Part shown: positions 54,044-62,768 of the stretch, one piece after another
How positions within the stretch are numbered: the stretch's first letter is position 1
How the letters are laid out: every line of letters starts with the position of its first letter
NCBI GenBank assembly: GCA_045128915.1
Contig: JBGVIT010000044.1
Location: 62,001-126,000, forward strand
Source of the DNA: RGIG9115 sp045128915
GTDB taxonomy: Bacteria; Bacillota; Clostridia; UBA1381
DNA length: 64,000 nucleotides
Direction of reading: 5' to 3'
Made by a program: the position numbers and the translations under genes
Notes under the pieces: model-generated
Seen by the model: only the letters and a program-made list of their open reading frames with translations
The model's database searches: none
What the model was told of the DNA's origin: nothing

Positions 54044-54109
54044 ATAAAACGCAAGTCTGAGACCGGCTTTGCCGGAGCTTCTACCCTCGGACGAGCGTTT
54101 TATTTTTTT
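54044..54109 (+). terminator. Long compound terminator after rny
   Basis: ATAAAACGC (54044-54052) pairs GCGTTTTAT (54095-54103), then GTCTGAG with CTCGGAC, enclosing CCGGC-TTT-GCCGG; a T7 run follows. Larger and more internally structured than an ordinary terminator. Confidence 0.8.
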
Positions 54110-54165
54110 GGGCATTTTACATACTAAAACACTAAATATATATCAAAAAATATTGAAAATAAGTA

Positions 54166-54194
54166 TTGTAAATTAACAAATATTGTGGTATAAT
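54166..54194 (+). promoter_or_regulatory. Promoter of metA
   Basis: TTGTAA (54166-54171) and TATAAT (54189-54194), spacer 17, with TGTGG just before the -10 box. Confidence 0.75.
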
Positions 54195-54227
54195 AAAGCG
54201 AATTAGTGTATAAGGAGGAATGCGTAT

Positions 54228-55145
54228 ATGCCAATCAGAATACCTGATAAACTGCCTGCTACAACGCAGCTGCGCGGAGAGAATATTTTTGTTATGAGTG
54301 AAACAAAAGCCATGCATCAGGATATACGTCCTCTTAAGATTGCAATAGTTAATCTCATGCCTACAAAAATTGCAACTGAAACTCAGCTTTTAAGACTTCT
54401 CAGTAATTCTCCATTGCAGGTTGAGATTGATTTTGTGCAGATGGACTCACACGTTTCAAAAAACACACCGGTTGAGCATTTGCAGGCATTTTATAAGTCT
54501 TTTTCTGATATCAAGCACGAAAAATACGATGGAATGATAATAACGGGTGCGCCCGTTGAGAATATGCCTTTTGAAGAGGTTGATTATTGGCAAGAGCTTA
54601 CCGAGCTTATGGAATGGACCAAGACGAATGTCACCTCGACGTTTCATATTTGCTGGGCAGCTCAGGCGGGATTGTATTATCACTACGGTGTGGATAAATA
54701 TCCTCTTGAGAAGAAATGCTCCGGTATATTCAAGCATAAGGTAAATCGCTCAACAGCTAAGCTTCTCAGAGGCTTTGACAATGAGTTCTATGCTCCTCAT
54801 TCACGACATACGGAAGTGCGAGCAGAGGATATTAAAAAAGTGAGCGACCTTGAAATTCTTGCTGACAGCGATGAGGCAGGAGTATATATTGTGTTTACCA
54901 AAAAAGGTCGACAGATTTTCGTTATGGGGCATTCGGAATATGATGCAAATACTTTGAGAGATGAATATTTCAGAGATTTGGATAAGGGCATGAACCCGGA
55001 AGTTCCAAAACATTATTTTCCTGACGACAATCCCAAGAAAAAGCCGGTGGTTAAGTGGAGAAGCCATGCATCACTTCTGTTTTCTAATTGGCTGAACTAC
55101 TTCGTTTACCAGATTACTCCGTACGATATTAAAAACATAAAATAA
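54228..55145 (+). CDS. metA: Homoserine O-acetyltransferase (MetA family)
   Basis: 305 residues, full length. Catalytic C142 lies in FHICWAAQAGLYYHYG; the H/E pair follows later in the GHSEYD region. Position 111 is glutamate (GAPVEN); in this family glutamate at 111, as in Bacillus cereus, goes with acetyl-CoA, whereas glycine in E. coli goes with succinyl-CoA. It activates homoserine for methionine synthesis. AAGGAGGAAT before the ATG. No SAM riboswitch or T-box is recognisable upstream. Confidence 0.93.
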   Translation: MPIRIPDKLPATTQLRGENIFVMSETKAMHQDIRPLKIAIVNLMPTKIATETQLLRLLSNSPLQVEIDFVQMDSHVSKNTPVEHLQAFYKSFSDIKHEKYDGMIITGAPVENMPFEEVDYWQELTELMEWTKTNVTSTFHICWAAQAGLYYHYGVDKYPLEKKCSGIFKHKVNRSTAKLLRGFDNEFYAPHSRHTEVRAEDIKKVSDLEILADSDEAGVYIVFTKKGRQIFVMGHSEYDANTLRDEYFRDLDKGMNPEVPKHYFPDDNPKKKPVVKWRSHASLLFSNWLNYFVYQITPYDIKNIK

Positions 55146-55202
55146 CAAAAGAACAAATACCAAAACGGTATGTGTCATAAGGCACAGAAAGGAATGATAT
55201 TA

Positions 55203-56420
55203 ATGGCAGATAATGTTTATGACGTGCTTGTTGAGCGTGGACTTATCGCTCAGACAACTCATGAGAAGGAAATAAGAGAGCTTCTTAAAAATGAGAAAGT
55301 AACATTTTATATAGGCTTTGATCCAACAGCTGACAGTTTGCATGTAGGTCACTTTTTGCAGATGGTGGTAATGCGCCATATGCAGAACTTCGGTCACCGT
55401 CCTATTGCATTGGTTGGCGGTGGAACAGCTATGGTCGGCGATCCGTCAGGAAGAACTGATATGCGTCAGATGATGACTGTTGATACTATAAATTATAACT
55501 GTGAAAAGTTTAAGAAGCAGCTTTCATGTATAGTTGATTTTTCAGACGGAAAAGCTATCATGGTCAACAATGCAGATTGGCTCAGAAACCTTAATTACAT
55601 TGAGTTTTTGAGAGATATCGGTGCATGCTTCTCTGTTAATAAGATGCTCACTGCAGAATGTTTTAAGCAGCGTCTTGAAAAAGGTCTTTCATTCCTTGAA
55701 TTTAACTATATGCTTATGCAGAGCTATGATTTCCTCATGCTCTCACGTGAATATGGCTGCAAGATAGAGCTTGGTGGAGATGATCAATGGAGTAATATCC
55801 TCGGTGGTATCGACCTTTGCAGAAGAAAGGATCAGAATCAGGTTTATGGTATGACCTTTACTCTGCTTACAAACAGCGAAGGTAAGAAGATGGGTAAAAC
55901 TGCCAGCGGTGCAGTATGGCTTGATCCTGAAAAGTTTGCTCCTTATGATTTCTATCAGTATTGGGTTAATGTAAACGATACAGACGTTATAAAATGCCTC
56001 AAGCTTTTGACTTTTGTACCTATGGAAGAAATAAGAGAGCTTGAAAAATTGGAAGGTCAGGAGCTTAATAAGGCTAAGAAGCTTCTGGCATATGAAGTAA
56101 CAAAGCTTGTTCATGGCGAAGAAGAAGCAAATAAATGCAGGGAAGCTGCTGAAGCTGTATTTGCAAAAGGTGGCATAAGCGAGAATATGCCCACCACAGC
56201 TATACCTGACCTTGTAGGAAAAGGAATTCTCGATGTGCTTGTAGAGTGCGGTATAGTTGCTTCAAAAGGTGAGGGCAGAAGAATTATTACCCAGAACGGA
56301 CTTTCAATAAATGATGCAAAAGCTACTGACGTTAATATGACAGTATCGGAAGATATGATAATTGACGGCAGTATGATAATCAAAAAGGGTAAGAAGGTAT
56401 TCCATAGAGTAACATTATAA
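55203..56420 (+). CDS. tyrS: Tyrosyl-tRNA synthetase
   Basis: 405 residues. Class I motifs: DPTADSLHVGHF (HIGH-like) and KKMGKTASGA (KMSKS-like), with a C-terminal S4 domain (about 340-405). The pattern is the TyrZ-like form. ATG 55203 follows AAAGGAA; the upstream GTG/ATG extension is not family-like. Unlike many Bacillota tyrS genes there is no T-box: only 57 bases separate it from metA, so it is probably read from the metA promoter. Confidence 0.96.
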   Translation: MADNVYDVLVERGLIAQTTHEKEIRELLKNEKVTFYIGFDPTADSLHVGHFLQMVVMRHMQNFGHRPIALVGGGTAMVGDPSGRTDMRQMMTVDTINYNCEKFKKQLSCIVDFSDGKAIMVNNADWLRNLNYIEFLRDIGACFSVNKMLTAECFKQRLEKGLSFLEFNYMLMQSYDFLMLSREYGCKIELGGDDQWSNILGGIDLCRRKDQNQVYGMTFTLLTNSEGKKMGKTASGAVWLDPEKFAPYDFYQYWVNVNDTDVIKCLKLLTFVPMEEIRELEKLEGQELNKAKKLLAYEVTKLVHGEEEANKCREAAEAVFAKGGISENMPTTAIPDLVGKGILDVLVECGIVASKGEGRRIITQNGLSINDAKATDVNMTVSEDMIIDGSMIIKKGKKVFHRVTL

Positions 56421-56452
56421 AAAAACAGCGTAGCATTTGCTACGCTGTTTTT
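56421..56452. terminator. Bidirectional terminator between tyrS and tmcAL
   Basis: AAAAACAGCGTAGCA-TT-TGCTACGCTGTTTTT, 15 pairs, shared by convergent genes. Confidence 0.93.
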
Positions 56453-57623
56453 ATATCATCATAGGTGAGTTTATAAAATCCGCACCTGATGTTTTGTAAT
56501 CAGGCAAATCCGTACTCAAAGCCCATATGTCAGTTGCAAGTACATCCTTTTCAAACATAAGATTGTCTTGCTTGAAATCAGCTGTTTTGGTGATAATGGG
56601 GAGCTTGGAATTTGATTTAATTACTCCAAGCAGCTCCCGGCCTTTGCTTGTTGCACCGAGAACTCTTATATAGCTTGGCGGCTTTTTTGAAAAATCTTCT
56701 GTAATCCCAAGAAGTGACGACAGTATAATGCGCCTTATTTTTGCTTTTGTATATCGCTTTGTTGAACATTCATCTGCAATTCGTTCTATTGTAGAGTATT
56801 TTCTTGCCGCATCATAAATTCTGTTTTCAAGACCTTCGCCGCATTCCAGAGTTCTGCTTAGCACGTTTGCTCCATTTTGCCTTATAAAGCAGACAGCTGC
56901 CGTGTCAAGTCTGCTTATATTGTGTTTTGGTACAGCTTTAAATATATCATATACATCTGCCGGCATGTGTTCTTTTACCTTGTGTGAGTCAATATTTGCG
57001 CGTATAGCGGAAGCAGACGCTGTTTGAGAATTAATATCAATACTTTTGTAATCAGCACCTTGTCGTCTGTGGGTAATAGGTGTAATGGAACTTCCTGACA
57101 GTATCAGGTGTTTTATATATTCTACTGCAAGTATATTGTTGGGACTGTTCAAAATTCCCTCAGGGATATACTCTGAAAAAACAGCCTCTCTTGCCGATGC
57201 ATATGAACGGCCTGATTTAAGCAGAGCTTTTATTTGCTTTTTTTGTTCCGGAGTTTCTCCTATAAGCTGCTGTGCGGCTTTTTTCAGAATTTCAATATCA
57301 CCGCACTCCGAACCAAAGCTTATGGCATCAACACAGCCAAGACTGTTAAGAATACTGACTCCGCCAAAAGCAAATCTTTCTGCTGTGTTCATAGCAAAAA
57401 CAGTTGGTAGCTCAATAACTAAATCAGCACCGCAAATCAACGCCGATTTAGCTCTTGACCATTTATCTGTTATGGCTACGTCCCCTCTTTGAGTAAATGA
57501 GCCGCTCATTACCACAACAGTTGTATCAAAAGTTTCTTTTACCATATCAAGCTGGTACTTATGCCCATTGTGAAATGGATTATATTCTGCGATTATTCCG
57601 CAGACCTTATTTTTATTTGTCAT
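56451..57623 (-). CDS. tmcAL: tRNA(Met) cytidine acetate ligase (YlbM family)
   Basis: 390 residues. GIIAEYNPFHNGHKYQLDMV is the nucleotidylyl-transferase HxGH motif; GSFTQRGDVAITDKWSRAK and AICGADLVIELPT follow. TmcAL uses acetate and ATP to make N4-acetylcytidine at the wobble base of elongator tRNA-Met. The gene ends inside the shared terminator. Confidence 0.92.
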   Translation of the reverse strand: MTNKNKVCGIIAEYNPFHNGHKYQLDMVKETFDTTVVVMSGSFTQRGDVAITDKWSRAKSALICGADLVIELPTVFAMNTAERFAFGGVSILNSLGCVDAISFGSECGDIEILKKAAQQLIGETPEQKKQIKALLKSGRSYASAREAVFSEYIPEGILNSPNNILAVEYIKHLILSGSSITPITHRRQGADYKSIDINSQTASASAIRANIDSHKVKEHMPADVYDIFKAVPKHNISRLDTAAVCFIRQNGANVLSRTLECGEGLENRIYDAARKYSTIERIADECSTKRYTKAKIRRIILSSLLGITEDFSKKPPSYIRVLGATSKGRELLGVIKSNSKLPIITKTADFKQDNLMFEKDVLATDIWALSTDLPDYKTSGADFINSPMMI

Positions 57624-57729
57624 AATAAACTACCTTTTCTTTCAGATGTGTTTATTATACAATAAAAAAACTAAATTGTATATATTTTTTTGAAATTTCA
57701 AATAATATTTTCGTGTTTTTGAAATAGTA

Positions 57730-57758
57730 TTGACATTCTAAGGAAAAATAAGTATAAT
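57730..57758 (+). promoter_or_regulatory. Promoter of nifS-nifU
   Basis: TTGACA (57730-57735) and TATAAT (57753-57758), spacer 17. About 80 bases of leader precede the start codon. Confidence 0.88.
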
Positions 57759-57841
57759 ATTACTTGGTGTAGATTATGTAAAAAAAGCTGTATTTTGCTT
57801 TATTATAAAAATAAAAATTAACCGGAACGGAGAGATTGATT

Positions 57842-59026
57842 TTGCGCAGTGTATATATGGACAATAACGCTACAACAAGAGTCAGCGAAGAAGTCCTTGA
57901 AGCCATGATTCCCCATTACGTTCAAAATTGGGGTAATGCGTCATCTAAGTTTTATAAAATAGGCTCTGATGCCCAGGCTGCCGTTACAGAGGCTCGTGAA
58001 AGTGTAGCGAAAAATCTTGGTGCAAAGACCAACGAAATATATTTTACCGGCTCAGGCTGTGAGGCGGATAATTGGGCGATTAAAGGTATTGCGTTTGCAA
58101 ATAAAGGTAAAGGCAACCATATTATAACATCATCCATTGAACATCATGCAATTCTCAATACTTGTCATTGGCTGGAAAAGCATGGGTTTGAAGTAACATA
58201 TCTTCCTGTTGATTCGGAGGGAAGAGTTTCGCCGGAAAGCGTTGAAAATGCTATAACAGAAAATACTATTTTAATCAGCATAATGATGGTTAATAATGAA
58301 ATCGGTACAATTCAGCCTATACGTGAAATAAGCGAAATTGCAAAATCTCATAAGGTTCTTTTCCACACAGATGCAGTTCAGGCAGTCGGTCATATGCCGG
58401 TAGATGTTAGCGAACTTGGAGTGGATTTGCTTTCACTTTCTGCTCATAAATTTCACGGCCCTAAAGGCGTGGGTGTATTGTACGTAAGAAATGGTGTCAA
58501 AATAGACAACCTTATTCATGGCGGCGGTCAGGAAAGAGGCAAAAGAGCGGCTACTGAAAATGTGCCGGGCATCGTTGGTCTTGCAAAGGCTTTGGAAATC
58601 AGCGTGGCGAAGATGGAAGAAAACACGGCACATTGTTTGAAGCTTCGGGAAAAGCTTATAGCCGGAATAGAAAGCTCTATACCATATACAAGACTTAACG
58701 GCTCAAGAACAGAAAGAGCATGCGGTAATGTTAATTTCTCTTTCAGATTTATTGAGGGCGAGTCAATACTTATGATGCTCAATATGTATGGTATTGCAGC
58801 ATCGAGTGGAAGTGCCTGCGCATCAGGCGACCTTGATCCTTCGCATGTGCTTCTTGCAATAGGACTGCCTCATGAAATAGCGCATGGCTCTATAAGACTT
58901 AGCATCAGTAATGAAACAACGGAGGAAGACGTTGATTATGTGCTTGAAGTGCTTCCTAACATAGTACAAAGACTCCGCGAGATGTCACCGTTGTACGAAA
59001 AGGTTCAGAAAGGAATTGATTTATAA
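57842..59026 (+). CDS. nifS: Cysteine desulfurase, NifS/IscS type
   Basis: 394 residues. MDNNATT start region, HTDAVQAVGH and SLSAHKFHGPKGVGVLY with the PLP lysine, and the active cysteine in SSGSACASGDLDPSHVL. It delivers sulfur from cysteine to the NifU scaffold encoded next. TTG 57842 gives the typical MRSVYMDNNATT and lies 7 bases after GGAGAG; an ATG at 57857 would cut the family start. Confidence 0.95.
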   Translation: MRSVYMDNNATTRVSEEVLEAMIPHYVQNWGNASSKFYKIGSDAQAAVTEARESVAKNLGAKTNEIYFTGSGCEADNWAIKGIAFANKGKGNHIITSSIEHHAILNTCHWLEKHGFEVTYLPVDSEGRVSPESVENAITENTILISIMMVNNEIGTIQPIREISEIAKSHKVLFHTDAVQAVGHMPVDVSELGVDLLSLSAHKFHGPKGVGVLYVRNGVKIDNLIHGGGQERGKRAATENVPGIVGLAKALEISVAKMEENTAHCLKLREKLIAGIESSIPYTRLNGSRTERACGNVNFSFRFIEGESILMMLNMYGIAASSGSACASGDLDPSHVLLAIGLPHEIAHGSIRLSISNETTEEDVDYVLEVLPNIVQRLREMSPLYEKVQKGIDL

Positions 59027-59457
59027 TGTATAGTGAAAAAGTAATGGACCATTTTGCAAACCCCAGAAACGTTGGGGAGATTGAAAACGCCAATGCCGTA
59101 GGAGAGGTTGGCAACGCTAAATGCGGCGATATTATGAAAATATATATGGATATTCAGGACGACATAATAAAAGACGTTAAGTTCAAAACCTTTGGCTGCG
59201 GTGCTGCAATAGCCACAAGTTCAATGGCTACCGAAATGGTAAAGGGTAAGACAGTCGAAGAAGCTCTTGCGCTTACAAATAAAGCTGTAATGGAAGCTCT
59301 TGACGGACTTCCCACAGAAAAGGTTCATTGTTCAGTTCTTGCAGAGGAAGCTATCCGAAGTGCTATTGAAGACTATAACAAACGCAGAGGCGTTCAGACT
59401 GAGGACAATAGCTGTGGCTTCTGCTGTAAAAAATGTCAGAAGCATGAAAATGAATAA
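59026..59457 (+). CDS. nifU: Fe-S cluster scaffold NifU/IscU
   Basis: 143 residues. The three scaffold cysteines are in NAKCGD, TFGCGAA and KVHCSVLA. Beyond the usual end there is a short cysteine-rich tail (CGFCCKKCQKH) not part of the standard IscU fold. Start overlaps the nifS stop by one base (TAATG), so the two are coupled. A hairpin terminator follows. Confidence 0.95.
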   Translation: MYSEKVMDHFANPRNVGEIENANAVGEVGNAKCGDIMKIYMDIQDDIIKDVKFKTFGCGAAIATSSMATEMVKGKTVEEALALTNKAVMEALDGLPTEKVHCSVLAEEAIRSAIEDYNKRRGVQTEDNSCGFCCKKCQKHENE

Positions 59458-59474
59458 TATTTAAAAAGTGGATA

Positions 59475-59505
59475 GGGGATGTTGCCACAAGCGACATTCC
59501 CTTTT
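59475..59505 (+). terminator. Terminator after nifU
   Basis: GGGGATGTTGC (59475-59485), loop CACAA, GCGACATTCCC (59491-59501): 11 pairs with two G-U, then TTTT. Confidence 0.8.
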
Positions 59506-59524
59506 AATAATAGAGGTGTACATA

Positions 59525-60724
59525 ATGAATTATAATCTTACTGTCAGAATCTGCGGAATGTCATATCTGGTTCAGGGAATACTCAATAACTTTCTGCCGC
59601 TTTTATTTTTGAGATTTGGTGCGGAGTTTGGAATATCTTTTGATAAAATATCGTTCCTAATTATGATAAATTTTGGCATACAAATGATAGTTGATTATTT
59701 AAGTGCCAAGCTGGTTGATTATTTCGGATACCGCAAAAGCGCAGTTGCAAGTCAGTTCCTTTCAGCAGTTGGGCTTATAGGACTTGCTGTTCTGCCTGCA
59801 ATTTTAGGTGATGCATATACTGCCATTGTAATATCGGTAGTGTTGTATGCTGTGGGAAGCGGACTTATAGAAACTGTCGGAAGTCCCATTGTTCAGGCTT
59901 TGCCTATTGATAATAAGGACGCCCGTATGAGTATGCTCCATTCGTATTATTGCTGGGGCCATGTTTCGGTAGTAATTGCATCAAGTCTGTTTTTTGTGAT
60001 ATTCGGTATAGAAAATTGGAGAATACTTGCGTGTTTGTGGGCGACTGTTCCCATAATTATAATGTTCTTTTTCTTTAAAGTACCCATGTGTTCCCTTGCA
60101 GAACAAGGAAGAATCATTGGAGGCAGACAAATGATAAAGCTTCCGGTGTTCTGGCTGTTGTTTGTTCTTATGTTCTGTGCCGGTGCTTCGGAAATGGGAA
60201 TAAGCCAATGGGTTTCTACATTTGCAGAAGCTGGACTTGGAATAAATAAGGCTCTGGGTGATTTGGCAGGCACTTGCCTTTTTGCTGTTCTTATGGGCAG
60301 TTCAAGAGTTGTATATGCAAAATTCAGTCACAAGTTTGAGCTTTCAAAATTTATGCTGGCAAGTGGCAGTATGTGCTTTGTGTGTTATGCCGTTGCCGCT
60401 TTGTCGAACAACCCCATAGTATCGCTTGTTGCGTGTATTTTGTGCGGTGCTACTGTGGGTATAATGTGGCCGGGACTATACAGCATATCAACCGTTGCAA
60501 TAAAAGGTGGCGGAACGGGACTTTTTGCATACCTTGCTCTTGCGGGCGATTTAGGCTGCACCGGTGGTCCGGGAGTGCTTGGTTTGGTTGCGGACACGTT
60601 TTTGGGTGACCTGAGAGCAGGAATACTTGCATCTTCCGTATTTCCTCTCTTATTTGTGGTATTGCTTAGTATTCTTCTTAAAAATAACAGAAAGGCATGT
60701 AACGTAGATGAGGATAATAATTGA
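59525..60724 (+). CDS. Major facilitator superfamily transporter
   Basis: 399 residues, about 12 hydrophobic segments in two halves. LSAKLVDYFGYRKSAVA is the loop 2-3 region with the MFS-type D-x-G-x-R arrangement. Resembles sugar/fucose-permease-like MFS proteins, but substrate is not readable. ATG 59525 follows GAGGTG; upstream in-frame codons run through the terminator hairpin. Its end overlaps plsX by 17 bases. Confidence 0.87.
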   Translation: MNYNLTVRICGMSYLVQGILNNFLPLLFLRFGAEFGISFDKISFLIMINFGIQMIVDYLSAKLVDYFGYRKSAVASQFLSAVGLIGLAVLPAILGDAYTAIVISVVLYAVGSGLIETVGSPIVQALPIDNKDARMSMLHSYYCWGHVSVVIASSLFFVIFGIENWRILACLWATVPIIIMFFFFKVPMCSLAEQGRIIGGRQMIKLPVFWLLFVLMFCAGASEMGISQWVSTFAEAGLGINKALGDLAGTCLFAVLMGSSRVVYAKFSHKFELSKFMLASGSMCFVCYAVAALSNNPIVSLVACILCGATVGIMWPGLYSISTVAIKGGGTGLFAYLALAGDLGCTGGPGVLGLVADTFLGDLRAGILASSVFPLLFVVLLSILLKNNRKACNVDEDNN

Positions 60725-61700
60725 TGCATTCGGTGGCGATAAATGTCCCGATGCTCCCGTCAAAGCTGCAATTTCTGCAGTAAAAAAGCATGACTTAAGT
60801 ATAACACTTGTAGGTGATGAGAAATTATTAAAGGATTTGCTTTCTGCTTATGGCTGTACAGATAAACGTATAAGCATAGTTCATGCACCTGATATTATAA
60901 CAAATTTTGAAAAACCCGTAGAAGCTGTAAGGCACAAGAAAAATTCTTCTGTTGTAGCGGGAGCAGAACTTCTTGCAAGAGGTGACGGTGATGCTTTTGT
61001 TTCTGCCGGAAATACCGGTGCGGTTCTGGCTGCGTCACTATTTAACATCGGCAGAATTAAAGGAATCAGACGCCCTGCTCTTGCAGTTTTACTTCCGTCA
61101 GTTAATGGAAAAACATTGCTCCTCGACTGTGGTGCGAACACAAGCTGTAAGCCTTGCGACTTATATAACTTTGCGCTTATGGGAAATGCCTATATGCAGA
61201 AGATTGAAAACATTTTAAATCCTGCTGTGGCTCTTCTTTCAAACGGCACAGAGGCGGGCAAGGGGGATGCTTTGGTTCAGGAAGTGTATCCGATGCTTTG
61301 TGAGTCAGACCTTAATTTTGTAGGAAATGTAGAAGGTCGTGATATAAATCTTGGAAATGCTGACGTAATAATATGTGACGGCTTTTCCGGAAATATTGCG
61401 CTTAAGGCTGTGGAGGGTTCTGCGAAACTTATAACACAACAGCTAAAAGAAATATTGTTAAAAAATAAGCTTGTGGCATTATTACTTAAAAACAAAATAA
61501 AAAAACTGACCTCTCAGTTCGATTATAAAGCTTATGGCGGTGCCGTCTTGCTTGGGATAAAAAAACCGGTTATAAAGGCTCATGGTTCATCGGATGAAAA
61601 CAGCTTCGAAGCTGCTATAAATCAGGCGGTGCAATGGGTTTTGACTGATGCTGACAGCTATATAGAAAATATGATAAAAAACATTGACGTTTCCATGTGA
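60708..61700 (+). CDS. plsX: Phosphate acyltransferase PlsX
   Basis: 330 residues. IIIDAFGGDKCPDAPVKA, SAGNTGAVLAASLFNIGRIKGI, LLDCGANTSCKP and DGFSGNIALKAVEG are family signatures. It makes acyl-phosphate from acyl-ACP for phospholipid synthesis. Head of the conserved plsX-acpP-rnc group. Confidence 0.95.
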   Translation: MRIIIDAFGGDKCPDAPVKAAISAVKKHDLSITLVGDEKLLKDLLSAYGCTDKRISIVHAPDIITNFEKPVEAVRHKKNSSVVAGAELLARGDGDAFVSAGNTGAVLAASLFNIGRIKGIRRPALAVLLPSVNGKTLLLDCGANTSCKPCDLYNFALMGNAYMQKIENILNPAVALLSNGTEAGKGDALVQEVYPMLCESDLNFVGNVEGRDINLGNADVIICDGFSGNIALKAVEGSAKLITQQLKEILLKNKLVALLLKNKIKKLTSQFDYKAYGGAVLLGIKKPVIKAHGSSDENSFEAAINQAVQWVLTDADSYIENMIKNIDVSM

Positions 61701-61712
61701 ATATGATAGAAT
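61684..61712 (+). promoter_or_regulatory. Internal promoter before acpP
   Basis: TTGACG (61684-61689) and TAGAAT (61707-61712), spacer 17, at the very end of plsX. Confidence 0.6.
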
Positions 61713-61748
61713 ATAATAGGTATTGTTTAAGCTTAAGGAGGTACGCAT

Positions 61749-61979
61749 ATGAATGATTTTGAACGATTGGTAAAAGTTATTTCCGAACAGCTTGGCGTGG
61801 ACGAAGCATCAGTCACACCGGACACGTCATTTGCAGATGATCTGGGCGCTGATTCTCTGGACGTTGTAGAGCTTGTTATGGGTGTTGAAAACGAGTTTGA
61901 CATAGATATTCCGGACGAAGATGTGGAAAATATGGTTGTGGTCAGCGATGTTCTTGACTACATAAAAGAAAATATGTAA
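61749..61979 (+). CDS. acpP: Acyl carrier protein (housekeeping copy)
   Basis: 76 residues, the standard length. LGADSLDVVELVM carries the phosphopantetheine serine S36. Perfect AAGGAGG ribosome site. Position between plsX and rnc marks it as the fatty-acid synthesis ACP. Confidence 0.96.
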   Translation: MNDFERLVKVISEQLGVDEASVTPDTSFADDLGADSLDVVELVMGVENEFDIDIPDEDVENMVVVSDVLDYIKENM

Positions 61980-61985
61980 CATACA

Positions 61986-62016
61986 ATATGTGAGGCGGAC
62001 AAGCCGCCTCACATAT
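61986..62016 (+). terminator. Stable hairpin after acpP
   Basis: ATATGTGAGGCGG-ACAAG-CCGCCTCACATAT, 13 perfect pairs (61986-62016). There is no T run, so it may stabilise or mark the end of the acpP mRNA rather than fully terminate. Confidence 0.7.
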
Positions 62017-62087
62017 AGGATTCTCTGTTTTTGAATGTTCTTATTAATATGAGAAAATTCAAAGCCAGAGAAGCAGGAGGTTGAATT

Positions 62088-62768
62088 ATGGAAAATTTTG
62101 ATTCGGTTTACAAGCAAATCGGATACAGCTTTAAAGATTCCAAGCTTCTCAGACGTGCTTTGACTCATAGCTCTTATGCTAATGAAAATGGTTGTCGTGA
62201 TAATGAACGCCTTGAGTTTTTAGGTGATTCCGTGCTTGGAATTATTATAACCGAGGTGCTTTACAAAAAATACGAAAATTCAGACGAAGGCGGTCTTTCA
62301 AAGATGAGGGCAAGCCTTGTATGTGAACAATCACTTGAGGAGATTGCCCGTACAATAGAGCTTGGCAATCTCATATATCTTGGAAAGGGCGAGGAAAGAA
62401 CCGGTGGCAGAAACAGAGCATCTGTCGTGTCCGACGCTTTCGAAGCATTGATTGCAGCCATATATCTCGACAGCGATATGGAAACAGTTCGCAAATGGGT
62501 TCTGAATATAATGGGCGATAAGATTGTTCATCTCAGAAGCGATGAATATTTTGGCGACTACAAAACAAGGCTTCAGGAAATCGTACAAAGCTCCGGCATG
62601 TCAAGAATTGTTTACAGCGTTGTGGACGAGCAAGGTCAGGACCACATGAAGCAGTTCACCGTTTCAGTAACAGTTGGGGGTAAAGAGCTTGGCAGAGGTA
62701 AGGGCTTCAGCAAAAAAGAAGCTGAACAAAAGGCGGCTCATGCTGCAGTAGGCAGGCTTACCAAATGA
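62088..62768 (+). CDS. rnc: Ribonuclease III
   Basis: 226 residues. ERLEFLGDSVLGIIITEVLY is the RNase III signature with catalytic E/D residues, and a C-terminal double-stranded-RNA-binding domain (about 155-224) contains GKGFSKKEAEQKAA. Cuts double-stranded RNA including rRNA precursors. AGGAGG ribosome site; overlaps the next gene by 4 bases. Confidence 0.96.
   Translation: MENFDSVYKQIGYSFKDSKLLRRALTHSSYANENGCRDNERLEFLGDSVLGIIITEVLYKKYENSDEGGLSKMRASLVCEQSLEEIARTIELGNLIYLGKGEERTGGRNRASVVSDAFEALIAAIYLDSDMETVRKWVLNIMGDKIVHLRSDEYFGDYKTRLQEIVQSSGMSRIVYSVVDEQGQDHMKQFTVSVTVGGKELGRGKGFSKKEAEQKAAHAAVGRLTK

Noticed and set aside
55146..55202. T-box before tyrS
   Set aside because: Only 57 bases lie between metA and tyrS, far too short, and no T-box sequence is present.
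57730..59457. Full isc/suf operon
   Set aside because: Only nifS and nifU are present; the flanking MFS gene is not part of Fe-S assembly, and rrf2 is 43 kb away.
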